From contig JAUYRZ010000042.1 of NCBI GenBank assembly GCA_030695565.1, positions 1-64,000 on the forward strand: a stretch of DNA of 64,000 bases, given 5' to 3'. Source of the stretch: Archangium sp. GTDB taxonomy: Bacteria; Myxococcota; Myxococcia; Myxococcales; Myxococcaceae. This document shows, one piece after another, positions 15,532 to 26,446 of the stretch. A model generated the notes under the pieces. It did no database searches. It was given only the letters and a program-made list of their open reading frames with translations, and was not told where the DNA came from. Each line of letters opens with the position of its first letter. Positions within the stretch are counted from its first letter, which is position 1. The translations under genes and the position numbers were made by a program.

Positions 15532-17025
15532 TCAAGCCCCCATCACCGAAACCCGGTGAAGAGCCGCACTCGACACCGAGAGCTCGACACCGAAGTACGT
15601 CTTGGCCACCACCGGCGCGTCGTCGTGCTGACCGCGGCTGGCCAGATCCGTCAGCCACCGGCCCGTCGCCGGGTTGCGCCAGAAGTCTTCGTTGAAGCGC
15701 TCCTGCAGGTGGCCGCGCATCACGTGCTCCAGGGCGAACGCGTCGAGCTTCACCAGCCGATCCCCGAACGCATCGATCTCGAAGAGCGTCTGCCCGCGAG
15801 GCACCTCCACCCCCAGCGCGCCGGCCATGCGCGGCATGTACTCATCGGCGAGGCTGCTCCACGAGCCCCGGCTGATGGCCTCGTTCGAATACAGCGCCAG
15901 CCCCGCCGCGCGGCGCAGCTGCAGCAACTGCCGTGAAGCGAACGCGCGGGCCGCCTCCTTGGCCTGGCTGGCGGTCAGGCGCAGGTAGCGTTTGAGCCAA
16001 CCTTCATCGAGGAGAAACGACTCGAACATCACGCCCACCGCGTCGATCACCGAGCGATCCCCCAGGCGCCGCTCCACGAAGGGCAAGGCCCGGCCCACGT
16101 TGGCGCGATGAAGCGCGATGCCCCAGGCCGAAAGCCAACCGGCGTACGCGTCGAAGCCCATCTCGGGCGTGAGCAGCAGGCGAATCTGATCGGGCACCCG
16201 CAGCTCGAAACACAACGGGCTGGGATCGCGCCCCGGCCGCTGCTCGCTGTCGACGGTGATGCGGCCTTCCGCGTTGGCCGACAAGCCGAGATCGCCCAGG
16301 CACCGGCTGATCGCATGCGTGAGATCTTCCCTGCGGAAGTTCTCGAACAACCACGGCCCCAGCGCCGCCCGCTCTGCATCATGGCCCGCGGCCCCGCGCG
16401 GGGTGAGCATCGGGTCGAGCTTCTTGAGCGCATACCCGAGCAGATCGAGCGAGGCATCGGCCGTCTGCGCGAGGGTCTGCCTGGCGGCATCCAGCCGGGG
16501 CGCCAGCGGGCGGCCGGCGAGCTCCTCCACGAACGCGGTGGGGCTGAGCTTGAGGCCGGCCATCGCCTCCATGGTGCCGTCGAGCAGGCGCGCCACCAGC
16601 GGCTCGTGCGCCGCGAGCAAGGTCGACAGCTCGGCGGACAAGGTGACCCGCGACTCGCGGGAAGAGAGCCTCGGCAGCTCGCGCATCGCTTCACGCGGCG
16701 TCCACGTCTTGCCGGCGGCGAAGAACTGATGGCCCTGAAGGAACTTCTGCAACGCGGCGTTGGCCTCGAGCGTCTGGGCCTCGACGTACGCGCGAGCGAG
16801 GTGGCGGCGCAGCAACACCAGGCGCGCTCGTTTCGCTTCGTCGACGCGCGGGCTTTCGAGCAGCTCGCTGGTGACCTGAAAGGCTTCCAGGCGCGCGACT
16901 TCGGGGAGTTCAGGCACGGGCGCCACGTCGCGCTGCAGCCCCGAGGCAGCACGGAAAGCGCGGGTCGCCCGTTCGGAGAAGAGATCGTCGAGCTGGTCGA
17001 CCAGGTTGGTGAGCGAGAGTTGCAC
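15532..17025 (-). CDS. Conserved alpha-helical protein, possibly peptidase-fold without HExxH
   Basis: A 497-aa, mostly helical cytosolic protein. The GTG at 17025 (VQLSLTNLVDQLDDLF) is chosen because the sequence upstream is not protein-like and no ATG is available. C-terminal features (FLLDEGWLKRYLRLTASQ, GSWSSLADEYMPRM, FNEDFWRNPATGRWLTDL) recall the helical scaffolds of M3/M2-type peptidases, but no HExxH zinc motif is present. An enzymatic call would be unsafe. It converges on the small sigma-like gene across a palindromic repeat. Confidence 0.6.
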   Translation of the reverse strand: MQLSLTNLVDQLDDLFSERATRAFRAASGLQRDVAPVPELPEVARLEAFQVTSELLESPRVDEAKRARLVLLRRHLARAYVEAQTLEANAALQKFLQGHQFFAAGKTWTPREAMRELPRLSSRESRVTLSAELSTLLAAHEPLVARLLDGTMEAMAGLKLSPTAFVEELAGRPLAPRLDAARQTLAQTADASLDLLGYALKKLDPMLTPRGAAGHDAERAALGPWLFENFRREDLTHAISRCLGDLGLSANAEGRITVDSEQRPGRDPSPLCFELRVPDQIRLLLTPEMGFDAYAGWLSAWGIALHRANVGRALPFVERRLGDRSVIDAVGVMFESFLLDEGWLKRYLRLTASQAKEAARAFASRQLLQLRRAAGLALYSNEAISRGSWSSLADEYMPRMAGALGVEVPRGQTLFEIDAFGDRLVKLDAFALEHVMRGHLQERFNEDFWRNPATGRWLTDLASRGQHDDAPVVAKTYFGVELSVSSAALHRVSVMGA

Positions 17026-17133
17026 GACACAGATTGCGCTCCACAGGGGGGAGCTCGTCAATCGCCCTGTTGTGCGGGCTGGTGGGCGCGACGACTGCAA
17101 TCGCGCAGCGGGTGGGCTAGGGCGAGCTCCTCA

Positions 17134-17982
17134 ATGAAGCGGCGCACCTTCACGGTCGAGAAGCCCAGTCGTATCGAGGCCGTGCTGCGCGGGGCGTTGG
17201 CCCTGGCGCGTGACGAGGCGATCGCCCTGGTCGATCGGGGCGCGGTCTACGTCGACGGCAAACGGGCGAAAGATCCCGCGGCGCGCGTGGCCGAAGGGGT
17301 CAAGGTGATGGTGGTGCTGGAAGAGTCGGGCGAAGCGGTGACGGCGCCTGCTCCGAAGGCGCCGCAGCTCGTCGTGCTCTACGAAGACGCCGAGGTGCTG
17401 GCGGTGAACAAGCCTGCGGGCGTCACCGCGCAACCGACTCCTGGCAGGGTGGGCGACAGCCTGGTCGATCTCGCCACGGCCTATCTGCGAAAGCAGGCGG
17501 GCCTGGTGCACCGCCTCGATCGGGAAACTTCGGGCGTGACCCTCTTCGGGAAGACGCCGCGAGCGACCTCGGCGTTGGCCGCTGCGTTTCGCGAAGGGCG
17601 CGCGAAGAAGGAGTACCTCGCGGTCACCAACTCAGGCCTGCCGTCGTCGGGCGTGATCGACCTGCCGCTCTCGAAAGATCCGTCACGGCCCGGGCGTTGG
17701 CGCGCGTCGAAGGCGGCCAATGGGATTCCCGCCGAGACGCACTTCACCCGGCTCTGCGACAACGGCGCCGTGGCGGTGGTGGCCTTGTTCCCGATGACCG
17801 GCCGCACGCATCAGCTGCGCGCGCACCTCACGGGCATCGGGTTTCCCATCGTGGGCGATCGGCTCTACGGGGGCGCGGAGGGCCCGCGCTGTCTGCTCCA
17901 CGCGCACTGCCTGGAGATCGACGGCCTCTCGATCGAGGCGCCGGTGCCCGAAGAGCTCGCCCGCTACCTGCCGGCTACTTGA
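17134..17982 (+). CDS. RluA-family pseudouridine synthase
   Basis: A 282-aa enzyme with an N-terminal S4-like RNA-binding segment (residues 1-60, ALALVDRGAVYVDGKRA pattern) and the RluA catalytic domain. The catalytic motif is GLVHRLDRETSGVTLFGKT, with the conserved HRLDxxTSG Asp, and MTGRTHQLRAHL is the second conserved loop. It isomerises specific uridines in rRNA or tRNA to pseudouridine. Which of RluA/C/D targets is modified cannot be decided here. Its last 8 nt overlap the end of the convergent outer-membrane protein gene. Confidence 0.9.
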   Translation: MKRRTFTVEKPSRIEAVLRGALALARDEAIALVDRGAVYVDGKRAKDPAARVAEGVKVMVVLEESGEAVTAPAPKAPQLVVLYEDAEVLAVNKPAGVTAQPTPGRVGDSLVDLATAYLRKQAGLVHRLDRETSGVTLFGKTPRATSALAAAFREGRAKKEYLAVTNSGLPSSGVIDLPLSKDPSRPGRWRASKAANGIPAETHFTRLCDNGAVAVVALFPMTGRTHQLRAHLTGIGFPIVGDRLYGGAEGPRCLLHAHCLEIDGLSIEAPVPEELARYLPAT

Positions 17983-18898
17983 TCGACAAGAAGTCGCCGG
18001 TCATCTGGAAGCCGACGCCGATCAACGGGAGCGCGCCCGACGTGTCTGCGCCCGTGCGGAAGCGGTGTTTGGCCCACCACTGAACGAGGACGAACACGGT
18101 GGGGTTGTTGAACTTCGCGCCGTCTTCGATCTTGAAGGTGTAGCCGGCGAAGGGACCCACGCGGTGCATCGAGTTGTCCGCAGCCTGCACGTCGTTGGGA
18201 TCGTAGTGCCGGGTGGGATCGTAGAAGGGCGCGGTCAAGGTGTAGCGAGCACCGACGACGAGCTTGTTCTCGAGACCCTGCCAGAGCACGTCGAGATCGT
18301 TGGTGAGGAACCAGCCCTGGTTGGGCACGGCCACGTCGTAGAACTGGTCGTAATAGACGCGCTCGCCCGCTTTGAGCTTGAGGTTGCCGTAGACGAGGCG
18401 CGCCTGGCTGCGCACGACGATCGAGGAGACCTTGATCATGAAGTTCGCGCCGAGCGTCACTTCATAGCCGTTGGTCGCCACGCGGTTGCCGGTGTTGGCC
18501 TTGATCGCGCGGTCCGAGAAATCCGACTGTGCACCGGGAAACCCCTGGAGCAGATCGAAGCTGCCGAAGTACTGGGTGAACTGCACCATGCCCCAGAAGC
18601 CCAGCACCGTGAGCGGGTTGAACTCGACGTACGGGCCGACGCGCAGGAAGGCCGGGCTCATCGTGGGCGCGATGCCCACGCCGATGAAGTTGTCGCGCAG
18701 CGACTTCGAGTCAGACTGATAGAGCCGGAAGCGGTACGAGAAGCGGCCGTCGTACAGAAGACCGAGCGGGTTGTACCGAAGCGCGAAGGTGTTCCTGTGA
18801 ACGATGCGGTGTTGCGGTGGGGCCTGGTCAGCGAGCATCTGAGCCGAGGCAACGGACGACGAAATCAGAGCAGCGAGCAGCACAATCCGGACAGGCAT
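17975..18898 (-). CDS. Predicted outer-membrane beta-barrel protein
   Basis: A 307-aa exported protein with signal peptide MPVRIVLLAALISSSVASA cleaved before Gln. The mature part alternates Gly/aromatic amphipathic strands (TFALRYNPLGLLYDGRFSYRFRL, VVGARYTLTAPFYD, FVLVQWWAKHRFRTG), as in small barrels. No family was recognised. It diverges from the TPR-protein gene across 229 nt holding a perfect hairpin. A second barrel-like protein at 46188 has similar general features but no evident close similarity. Confidence 0.7.
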   Translation of the reverse strand: MPVRIVLLAALISSSVASAQMLADQAPPQHRIVHRNTFALRYNPLGLLYDGRFSYRFRLYQSDSKSLRDNFIGVGIAPTMSPAFLRVGPYVEFNPLTVLGFWGMVQFTQYFGSFDLLQGFPGAQSDFSDRAIKANTGNRVATNGYEVTLGANFMIKVSSIVVRSQARLVYGNLKLKAGERVYYDQFYDVAVPNQGWFLTNDLDVLWQGLENKLVVGARYTLTAPFYDPTRHYDPNDVQAADNSMHRVGPFAGYTFKIEDGAKFNNPTVFVLVQWWAKHRFRTGADTSGALPLIGVGFQMTGDFLSIK

Positions 18899-19040
18899 GG
18901 ATCTCCGGGCGGCGAGAGGGGAAGTGGGGAGTCTCGCCTCAAAGCGTCACGTCGCCACCAATTCTTCTCTGTCGCGTCGCGTCACGCGCGTCGGAAATTC
19001 CCGACGACGGCCGCTCGATCGATGCGAGCGGTGGGTCTGT

Positions 19041-19063
19041 TTCCTTCGACGGAGTCGAAGGAA
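19041..19063. repeat. Perfect 10-bp stem hairpin in a divergent intergenic region
   Basis: TTCCTTCGAC, loop GGA, GTCGAAGGAA. It is unrelated to the CCCTCTCCC elements but shares the TCGAC core with the inverted repeat near 11.45 kb. It lies 65 nt before the TPR-protein ATG, so a leader hairpin or an operator are both possible. Confidence 0.6.
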
Positions 19064-19127
19064 GGTGAACCCGGTGCCACACTTCAGGTCGGATCAGATC
19101 GGCGCGTCAGGTAGTCTGCCGCCCCTG

Positions 19128-22100
19128 ATGTCCACCGACCCGGGCGCCACCACGCTCCTCGATCTCTCGGGTGAAAAGAGCCTCGAAAGCGTCACCACCG
19201 ACGAGGCGTACCTGAGTCAGGTGCGCGGCGTGGTGCAGATGCACGTCGAGATCGCGGCGCGGCTGACCCGTGAAGGTTCGGCGCTGATGGGCTTTCAGGA
19301 GCTCGTACGGGCCAGCCGGGTGGTGCCGATGAACGCCCGCCTCGCCGCCGCGCTCACCTCGATCGGCTTGCGCGCGGGTACCCAGGCGGCGGCGCAGGTG
19401 CTCATCAGCGAAGGCATCGACGACTCGGAGGGTGACGAGCGCATCGACGTGCTTCGCCAGTTGGCCCGGCTCTCCCGGCGTTCGGGCGACCTGGAGAAGG
19501 CGCAGGAAGTCACCGCCACCATCCTCGCTGAACGCTCCGAAGATCGCCGGGCCCGCGCCGTGCTCAATGCGCTGCTCGCGCGAGGGCAACACTGGGAAGA
19601 GCTCGACGCCTCGCTCGACAAGCAGACCCGCGAGTCATTGCGGCGCGGAAAGTTGAAGGCGGCGTCACGCTCGGCGCTTCGCCGGGCCCGGCTGTGGGCA
19701 GAGACGCTCGACGATCCCGCGCGTGCGGCGCTGCGGGCGATGCAGGCCGCGCAGTACGCCGAGCAGGGCAAAGACCTGCAGAGCGCGTTCGTGTTGCGCC
19801 TGCTGTGGCTGCGCAATCTTCACCGCGCGAAGGCGCCGGGCCGTGCGCTGGAAGAAGCCGCGCGGGTGGTGCTCAGCCTGGGCGATCGGGTCGGTCAGCG
19901 GGCGTCTGCGCAATCGCTCGTCGATGAGCTGGGTCTGTCGTCGCAAGACAGCACCGACTCGGGTGATCGCACCGTCAACAGCGTCGACACCACGCCCTTC
20001 GTGGGCACCACGAACTCGGTCTCGGGTGAGACGCCCACCAACACGCCCGCGCCGCGCCGTCACAGCACGCAGCTCGAGTTGATGGCCGTGGCGCAGGCGG
20101 CAGAAGCCGTGGGCCGGAAACCCGAAGCAGCGGCGATTCTCGCGGTGGCCGTTCGGGAAGGGCCAGACCCGCGCGCGGCGCAGAAGCTCGAAGCGCACTT
20201 CGTTCAACGCGGAGCGTGGCGCGAGCTGGCCGCCTTCTATCGAGACACCCTCAACCGAACGACGGTGAAAGCCGAGCGGGCGAAGTGGGCCGAGAAGCTC
20301 GCCGAGCTGCTCGAGTCGGAGCTCAAAGACGCGGAAGGCGCCGCCCGGGCGTGGGCTGAAGTGGCGGCGGCGACCGGTGACACGCGGGCGGTCTCCGAGC
20401 AGGTGCGGCTGCTCGCCCAGCAGAAGGACAACACCGGCGTTCGCGAAGCGCTCGATGCGGGCGTGAAGCAGGCGGCCGCGCCTGCGGAGCGAGCTCGTGC
20501 GCTCGTGCTCCGGGCTGAAGAAGCGCTCACTCGCCGCGAAGTGGCCGCTGCGCGTGGTGACTTCGAGGCGGCGCTGAAGATCGCTGCCTGGCAGCCGGAA
20601 GCGGCGGCGGGCCTGGCCGAATTGTCCGCGATGCAGGGCGATCTCGGGCCGATGCGCTTTCTCGACCAGGCGCTCCATCGGCTGCAGAAGCGCACCCCGG
20701 GGCGCGGCGATCTCTATCGGCGGCTCGCTCGCCTGGCCGACTCTCCGGCGCGTGATGCGCGGTTGTCGCGGGCGTGCTGGGGCGAGGTGCTGGCAGAGCT
20801 GCCCGGTGATGAAGAGGCGTCTTCGCGACTGCTCGCGCTGACGCGCGCCGCGGGTGACGACCTGGCGTTGGAGAAGTTGCTCACCGACGCTCTCGTGCGT
20901 GACCCGAGGGGCGCCCGGCCGCGGTTGTTGCGCATGGAGCTGGTCACGCTCCTCGAACGGGGTGGCCGCTCGGGCGATGCGCTGGAGGCGTTGAAGCAGG
21001 CCGTGCGCGCCGAACCCGGTCATCGAGAAGCGTGGCTCGCGTACGCCGAGCGGTTGATCGGCCTGGGGCAGCGCGACGCGGAGGCCGCCTGGGCGCTCGA
21101 GCACGCGGCCACGGCCACCGACGATCCACTCCAGCGCGCGCGGTTGTGGCAGCGGTTGGGTGGCTTCGTGCGTGAGCAGCTGGGTGATGAAGCGCGCGCG
21201 ACCACGTACGAGACCCGCGCCGACAAGATCCAACGCGAGCTGGTGCCCGAGGCGCCCGCTGCACCGGCCAAACCGATTCGTGCGGCGCTGCCGGCGATCC
21301 ACGCGTTGCCGGGTGGGCCGCTGGTCATTCCGCCACGACGTGCGTTGCGGCCCAGGAGCAACCCCGTGCTGCTTTCGCAGGCGCAGCAGGAAGCCTTCGA
21401 GCAGCTGGCGGAGAAGCTGGGCGCACGGGTCGAGCCTCAGCAGAAGTCGAAGGATCACGTGCGCATCGCGCCTCGCGTCGCCCGGCAGCTCAGCGGGTTT
21501 GCGGGTGAGCCGTTGTTGGTGCCACGGCCGGGTCCTCCAGTGCCCGAGGATGATGACGAACCGGTCGGCCCGACGCGCGAGCTGCACCTGGAGGACGAAG
21601 CGACTCCCACGCCTTCTGCTCCGGCCGAGCCTGAGGAGATCTCTTCCGAAGAAGTGGACCTGCCCGATGAAGAAGAACGTCATCGCGGCCCCGTGCCTGC
21701 AGACCTCCAGGAGGAGCGGCGCACGGCGGAGATCCGGATCGAACTGGGAGATCCTTCGGTGGCGATTCCACCCTCCTTTGGTCCGTCACCTGCGCGGGCG
21801 CTCACCGCCGAGCGAGAGGCGCTGTTCGAGCGCGTTCGTCACAACCCCATCGAAGCGGATGGTTATCGGCTGCTCGCCGAACACTTCGACACCGCCAATG
21901 ATGCGGCCCGCTCGTCGCTGATGCTGGAGATCGCCCGCGCGCTCGAGGGCGACCCGCATGCGGCGCCCCGTGCACCGCGGCTCATTCTCAATGCGACGGA
22001 TCGTGCGGGGCTCAAACACCCTGCGCTGCGTGGTGAAGGCGGCGAGTTGTTGAGCCTGGTGGGGACGGCGTTGTGCCGGCTCAACCCGGCGGGCGGCAAG

Positions 22101-22730
22101 GATGCGGGCACGGATCAGGAGTTCCATCTCGACGCGGGCAAAGGTGCGCGCGCGGTCGCGGATGCGCTGCTCGCGGCCGTGCGCATTCTGGGGGTGCGTT
22201 CGCCGGATGTGTTTCTGTCGGAGGAGCCGGGGCCTCCGCTGTCGCTCGTGTTCACCACCGAGCCGCGCATTCTCGTCGGCAAGCTGGCGGTGAAGCAGGC
22301 GGTGACGGATGCAGAGCTGCGCTTCTTCGCAGGGCGCACGCTGTTCACGCAGCAGCCGGAGTTGATGGCGCTTCGATCACTTCGCAGAGAACAGGTGCTG
22401 CGCGGGCTGGTGCTGGTTTCGCAGATTGGGGAGGGGCGGGCTTCGCCTGTGGAGACGAAGTTGTTCCGTGAGGCGGTGCCGGCGCGGGCGTGGGATCGGC
22501 TCAAGCACCTCGTGAAGTCGGTGGGCACTCGGTTGGATCTGGCCGCGCTCACCGATGGGGCCCGGCACTCGGCGAACCGGGCCGGGTTGGTGGTGTGCGG
22601 GGGGATTGCTCCGGCGATCGCGAGTCTTCGGGCGAAGAAGGCGTTGCCCAGCGAGATGATGGAGCTGGTGCGATTCGCGGCCAGTGAGCGGTATCTGCAG
22701 CTGCGGAATCGGAACGTTCCGCGGAAGTGA
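19128..22730 (+). CDS. Large tetratricopeptide-repeat protein
   Basis: A 1200-aa soluble protein without signal peptide or membrane helix. Residues 1-720 are Ala/Leu/Arg-rich helical hairpins typical of TPR arrays (ALERGGRSGDALEAL-like units, AWLAYAERLIGLGQRD). A Pro/Glu-rich hinge with many acidic residues covers about 720-900, and a compact C-terminal domain (about 920-1200, GELLSLVGTALCRLNP, DAELRFFAGRTLFTQQPELM, LKHLVKSVGTRLDL) looks conserved in its own right. It probably scaffolds a protein complex. The ATG at 19128 opens a non-repetitive N-terminus; the reading frame upstream to 18897 has no coding character. Confidence 0.8.
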   Translation: MSTDPGATTLLDLSGEKSLESVTTDEAYLSQVRGVVQMHVEIAARLTREGSALMGFQELVRASRVVPMNARLAAALTSIGLRAGTQAAAQVLISEGIDDSEGDERIDVLRQLARLSRRSGDLEKAQEVTATILAERSEDRRARAVLNALLARGQHWEELDASLDKQTRESLRRGKLKAASRSALRRARLWAETLDDPARAALRAMQAAQYAEQGKDLQSAFVLRLLWLRNLHRAKAPGRALEEAARVVLSLGDRVGQRASAQSLVDELGLSSQDSTDSGDRTVNSVDTTPFVGTTNSVSGETPTNTPAPRRHSTQLELMAVAQAAEAVGRKPEAAAILAVAVREGPDPRAAQKLEAHFVQRGAWRELAAFYRDTLNRTTVKAERAKWAEKLAELLESELKDAEGAARAWAEVAAATGDTRAVSEQVRLLAQQKDNTGVREALDAGVKQAAAPAERARALVLRAEEALTRREVAAARGDFEAALKIAAWQPEAAAGLAELSAMQGDLGPMRFLDQALHRLQKRTPGRGDLYRRLARLADSPARDARLSRACWGEVLAELPGDEEASSRLLALTRAAGDDLALEKLLTDALVRDPRGARPRLLRMELVTLLERGGRSGDALEALKQAVRAEPGHREAWLAYAERLIGLGQRDAEAAWALEHAATATDDPLQRARLWQRLGGFVREQLGDEARATTYETRADKIQRELVPEAPAAPAKPIRAALPAIHALPGGPLVIPPRRALRPRSNPVLLSQAQQEAFEQLAEKLGARVEPQQKSKDHVRIAPRVARQLSGFAGEPLLVPRPGPPVPEDDDEPVGPTRELHLEDEATPTPSAPAEPEEISSEEVDLPDEEERHRGPVPADLQEERRTAEIRIELGDPSVAIPPSFGPSPARALTAEREALFERVRHNPIEADGYRLLAEHFDTANDAARSSLMLEIARALEGDPHAAPRAPRLILNATDRAGLKHPALRGEGGELLSLVGTALCRLNPAGGKDAGTDQEFHLDAGKGARAVADALLAAVRILGVRSPDVFLSEEPGPPLSLVFTTEPRILVGKLAVKQAVTDAELRFFAGRTLFTQQPELMALRSLRREQVLRGLVLVSQIGEGRASPVETKLFREAVPARAWDRLKHLVKSVGTRLDLAALTDGARHSANRAGLVVCGGIAPAIASLRAKKALPSEMMELVRFAASERYLQLRNRNVPRK

Positions 22731-22740
22731 GGCGTGAAGT

Positions 22741-22776
22741 GAGCCCCTCACCCTCTCCCAGAGGGAGAGGGGGCTC
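22741..22776. repeat. Near-perfect palindrome between convergent genes
   Basis: GAGCCCCTCACCCTCTCCC pairs with GGGAGAGGGGGCTC in a 36-nt hairpin between the TPR gene and the FHA-sigma54 gene. It is a probable bidirectional terminator and the clearest copy of the dispersed family. Confidence 0.75.
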
Positions 22777-22781
22777 ACTCA

Positions 22782-24143
<1,362 letters not shown>

Positions 24144-24209
24144 GAACGTTCGCAGTGTAGGCCAAAATGCCCACGTGGCTATCAACTCGTAGGGGCGTAG
24201 ATCCGACCC

Positions 24210-24818
24210 GTGACTCCTGTGCTCTCCCTGGATGGTCCCAGCCGATTCTACGGAAAGCTCCTGGTGGCTTCCGGGCCCGTACTCGTGCTGGGGGCAGGTG
24301 ACGGGCTGGTGGCCGCCGCGCTGGCGTCACGAGGGCACGAGGTGGTGGCGGTGGAAGGCTCACCCTCCTTGCGCGCGCTCGTGTTGGAGCGCAGGGGCAC
24401 GCTGCCTCACCCTGAGTCGCTGGTGGTCGTCTCCGATGATCCGCGCACGCTGGATCTGCAGCGCACGTTCAGCCTGGTGATCGCACCCCATCAGGCGATG
24501 GGCCTCGCGCGCAGCCCAGATGAACTGCACGCGTTCTTGAGCGCGCTGGCCCGGCATCTGGAAGCAGAAGGAACGTTCGCGTTCGACACGCTCAACGAGC
24601 CGCGATCGGGCGAAGTGCATCGGCCCCGTGGGGTGCCGCATCTGCGTGAACGCACCGACGCGATTCACCCGCTGGCGCCGCTCCGGTTGTCTGCGGTCAC
24701 GCTCGATGAGGCGCTCGATTCGGTGGGCCTGGTCGCGCGCGAGCGGTTTTCTGATTTCAACGAGACGCCGTTCTCCTCCGACGCCGAGCTGCAGGTGGTG
24801 GTGGGTGGGCCGGCCTGA
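24210..24818 (+). CDS. Class I SAM-dependent methyltransferase-like protein
   Basis: A 202-aa protein with Rossmann motif I GPVLVLGAGDGLVAAALA (residues 22-39), motif II acidic end VVAVEGSPSLRAL and a motif-IV-like FSLVIAPHQAMGLA. The FDTLNEPRSGE segment follows where small-molecule methyltransferases have their later strands. It starts with GTG at 24210 and terminates one base before the convergent small gene. The substrate is unknown. Confidence 0.7.
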   Translation: MTPVLSLDGPSRFYGKLLVASGPVLVLGAGDGLVAAALASRGHEVVAVEGSPSLRALVLERRGTLPHPESLVVVSDDPRTLDLQRTFSLVIAPHQAMGLARSPDELHAFLSALARHLEAEGTFAFDTLNEPRSGEVHRPRGVPHLRERTDAIHPLAPLRLSAVTLDEALDSVGLVARERFSDFNETPFSSDAELQVVVGGPA

Positions 24819-24819
24819 T

Positions 24820-25161
24820 TCAGGCGGCCCAGGGCAGCTGCTCGGGCACGGAGTCTTGAAGCAGGTCGTCCACGAAGTCGATGAGCCCGGTCAGCCAGAG
24901 GCGTTGGCACAGCCGCATGCGTTCGGTGCGCTCGGTCAACATGCGCTCGAACTCCGCGGGAGGGGAGAGCAGGCCGAGCTCGGCACGCAGCAGCTCGGTC
25001 TCATAGGCGAGGCTCGCTCTGCCCTGATCAGCCGAGCGGCGCAGACGCAGCGCCTGTTCGTTGGCCCACGCGCCGAACTGATCGAACTGATCCGGGGCGG
25101 GGCCCAACAGGTCGGTGATGCTCGCGAAGATGGGCTGCAGGTGCTGCTGCGTGAGATCCAT
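24820..25161 (-). CDS. 113-aa hypothetical helical protein
   Basis: A small helical protein starting MDLTQQHLQPIFASITDLLG and rich in Glu/Leu/Arg, with no signal peptide or membrane segment. Its length and heptad-like Leu spacing (residues 40-75) suggest a coiled coil. The internal ATG at 25161 is chosen because the 289 residues upstream in the same frame are antisense to the glycosyltransferase and implausible. Phasin-like proteins have similar looks, but this is not established here. Family unknown. Confidence 0.55.
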   Translation of the reverse strand: MDLTQQHLQPIFASITDLLGPAPDQFDQFGAWANEQALRLRRSADQGRASLAYETELLRAELGLLSPPAEFERMLTERTERMRLCQRLWLTGLIDFVDDLLQDSVPEQLPWAA

Positions 25162-25287
25162 ACCGCCGCCTCGTGCAGCCCGCACGCCAGCGCGAACCGG
25201 TTGGATCTGCGGAGCGGGGTCGGGGTGTAGGACAACTGGTGAGTCCGGCTCGACTCGCGGCGGAGGGCGGAATAGGCAGTCGCGCAC

Positions 25288-26256
25288 GTGAAGTCGATTC
25301 TTCTCATCCGGTACAGCGCCCTGGGCGACGTCGTGTTGGCGAGCGGTCTGGTGGCGCCCCTTCGCGCGAAGTACCCCGGCGTGCGGATCGAGTGGGCCAC
25401 GGAGAAGGCGTTCGCCGGGTTGCTCGAAGGCGTGGTCGATCGCGTGATTCCGTTCTCGCGGAAGGATCCGTCGAGTCGTGCGGCGGTGCTGCTCGACGTG
25501 AAGGGCCGGTTCGATCTGGCGATCGATCTGCAGAACAAGTTCTGGTCGATGCGGGTCAGCCGGGCGGCGGCTCCGAAGCGGCTGCGGTTCGTTCGGCGCA
25601 CGGCGCTGCAGGCGTTGGGTTCGTTGGTCGGGCGCGACGTCATTCTCGACGAGGCGCCAGCCACCGAGTTGTACGCGAAGGCGGCGGGGCTCGAGGCGAG
25701 TGGTCCGCTGCAGGTGCGCGTGAGTGACGCCGCTCACGCGCGCGCGGCTCAGTTGCTGCCGGAGGGGAGTTGGGTGGCGGTGGCGCCGGGCGCTGCGTGG
25801 GAGACCAAACGGTGGCCTGCCGCTCGGCTGGCGGAGGTGGCTGCGGCGCTCCGGGCCGATGGGCATCGCATCGTGCTGGTGGGCGGGCCGATGGATGGTG
25901 AGCTGCTCGACGTGATTCGGGCAGGGTGTCAGCCGGAGGTCGATCTCAGCGCGGAGTCGTTGCCTGTGCTCGCGGCGGCGCTTTCTCGCGTGAAGTTGTT
26001 GATTGGGAATGACTCCGGGCTCGTGCACGTCGCGGGTGCGATGGGGCGGCCGGCGTTGGCGTTGTTTGGCCCCACGTCGGTGAGACGGTGGGGGCCGCGT
26101 GCGCCGGGTGTGGCGTTGTCACTGGGCTTGAGTTGTTCGCCTTGTACGAATCACGGCGGGCGGAGCTGTCCGCTCGGGCATCACAACTGTCTGCAGAAGT
26201 TGGAAGTGGTGACGGTGTTGATGCGGGCGCGCGAACTTCTAACCTCGCGTTTGTAG
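25288..26256 (+). CDS. Glycosyltransferase family 9 (heptosyltransferase-like)
   Basis: A 322-aa GT-B enzyme. The N-terminus SILLIRYSALGDVVLAS matches the heptosyltransferase opening, and near the C-terminus GNDSGLVHVAGAMGRPALALFGPT is the nucleotide-sugar-binding signature of the RfaF/RfaC group. CSPC...CPLGHHNC precedes the end, as in many family members. It probably adds heptose (ADP-heptose donor) or a related sugar to lipopolysaccharide core at the inner-membrane cytosolic face. The start is GTG at 25288. No other LPS genes are adjacent. Confidence 0.85.
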   Translation: MKSILLIRYSALGDVVLASGLVAPLRAKYPGVRIEWATEKAFAGLLEGVVDRVIPFSRKDPSSRAAVLLDVKGRFDLAIDLQNKFWSMRVSRAAAPKRLRFVRRTALQALGSLVGRDVILDEAPATELYAKAAGLEASGPLQVRVSDAAHARAAQLLPEGSWVAVAPGAAWETKRWPAARLAEVAAALRADGHRIVLVGGPMDGELLDVIRAGCQPEVDLSAESLPVLAAALSRVKLLIGNDSGLVHVAGAMGRPALALFGPTSVRRWGPRAPGVALSLGLSCSPCTNHGGRSCPLGHHNCLQKLEVVTVLMRARELLTSRL

Positions 26257-26370
26257 ACTTTGATCCTGAGGTCGGGGTGCACTCGCGGGGCCCTCGCGCT
26301 GGGGGCGCGTCCGGCTGGCGGCAGGCGTGAAGAGAAGCCCTCCCTCCTGCCTGGGCGCAGTTTGCGTCTG

Positions 26371-26407
26371 CCCTCTCCCTGACCCTCTTCCGCCTCGGGG
26401 AGAGGGA
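26371..26407. repeat. Palindromic CCCTCTCCC-type element
   Basis: CCCTCTCCCTGACCCTCTTCC with GGGGAGAGGG forms a hairpin in the 190-nt gap between the convergent GT9 and dtd genes. The rest of that gap shows no gene. Confidence 0.65.
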
Positions 26408-26446
26408 AAGTGAAGTCAGGGCGGCAGCTGTTTTCGATCCAGTCCT

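Noticed and set aside
15532-17025. M3-type metallopeptidase call
   Set aside because: No HExxH or second zinc ligand is present; only general helical resemblance supports it.
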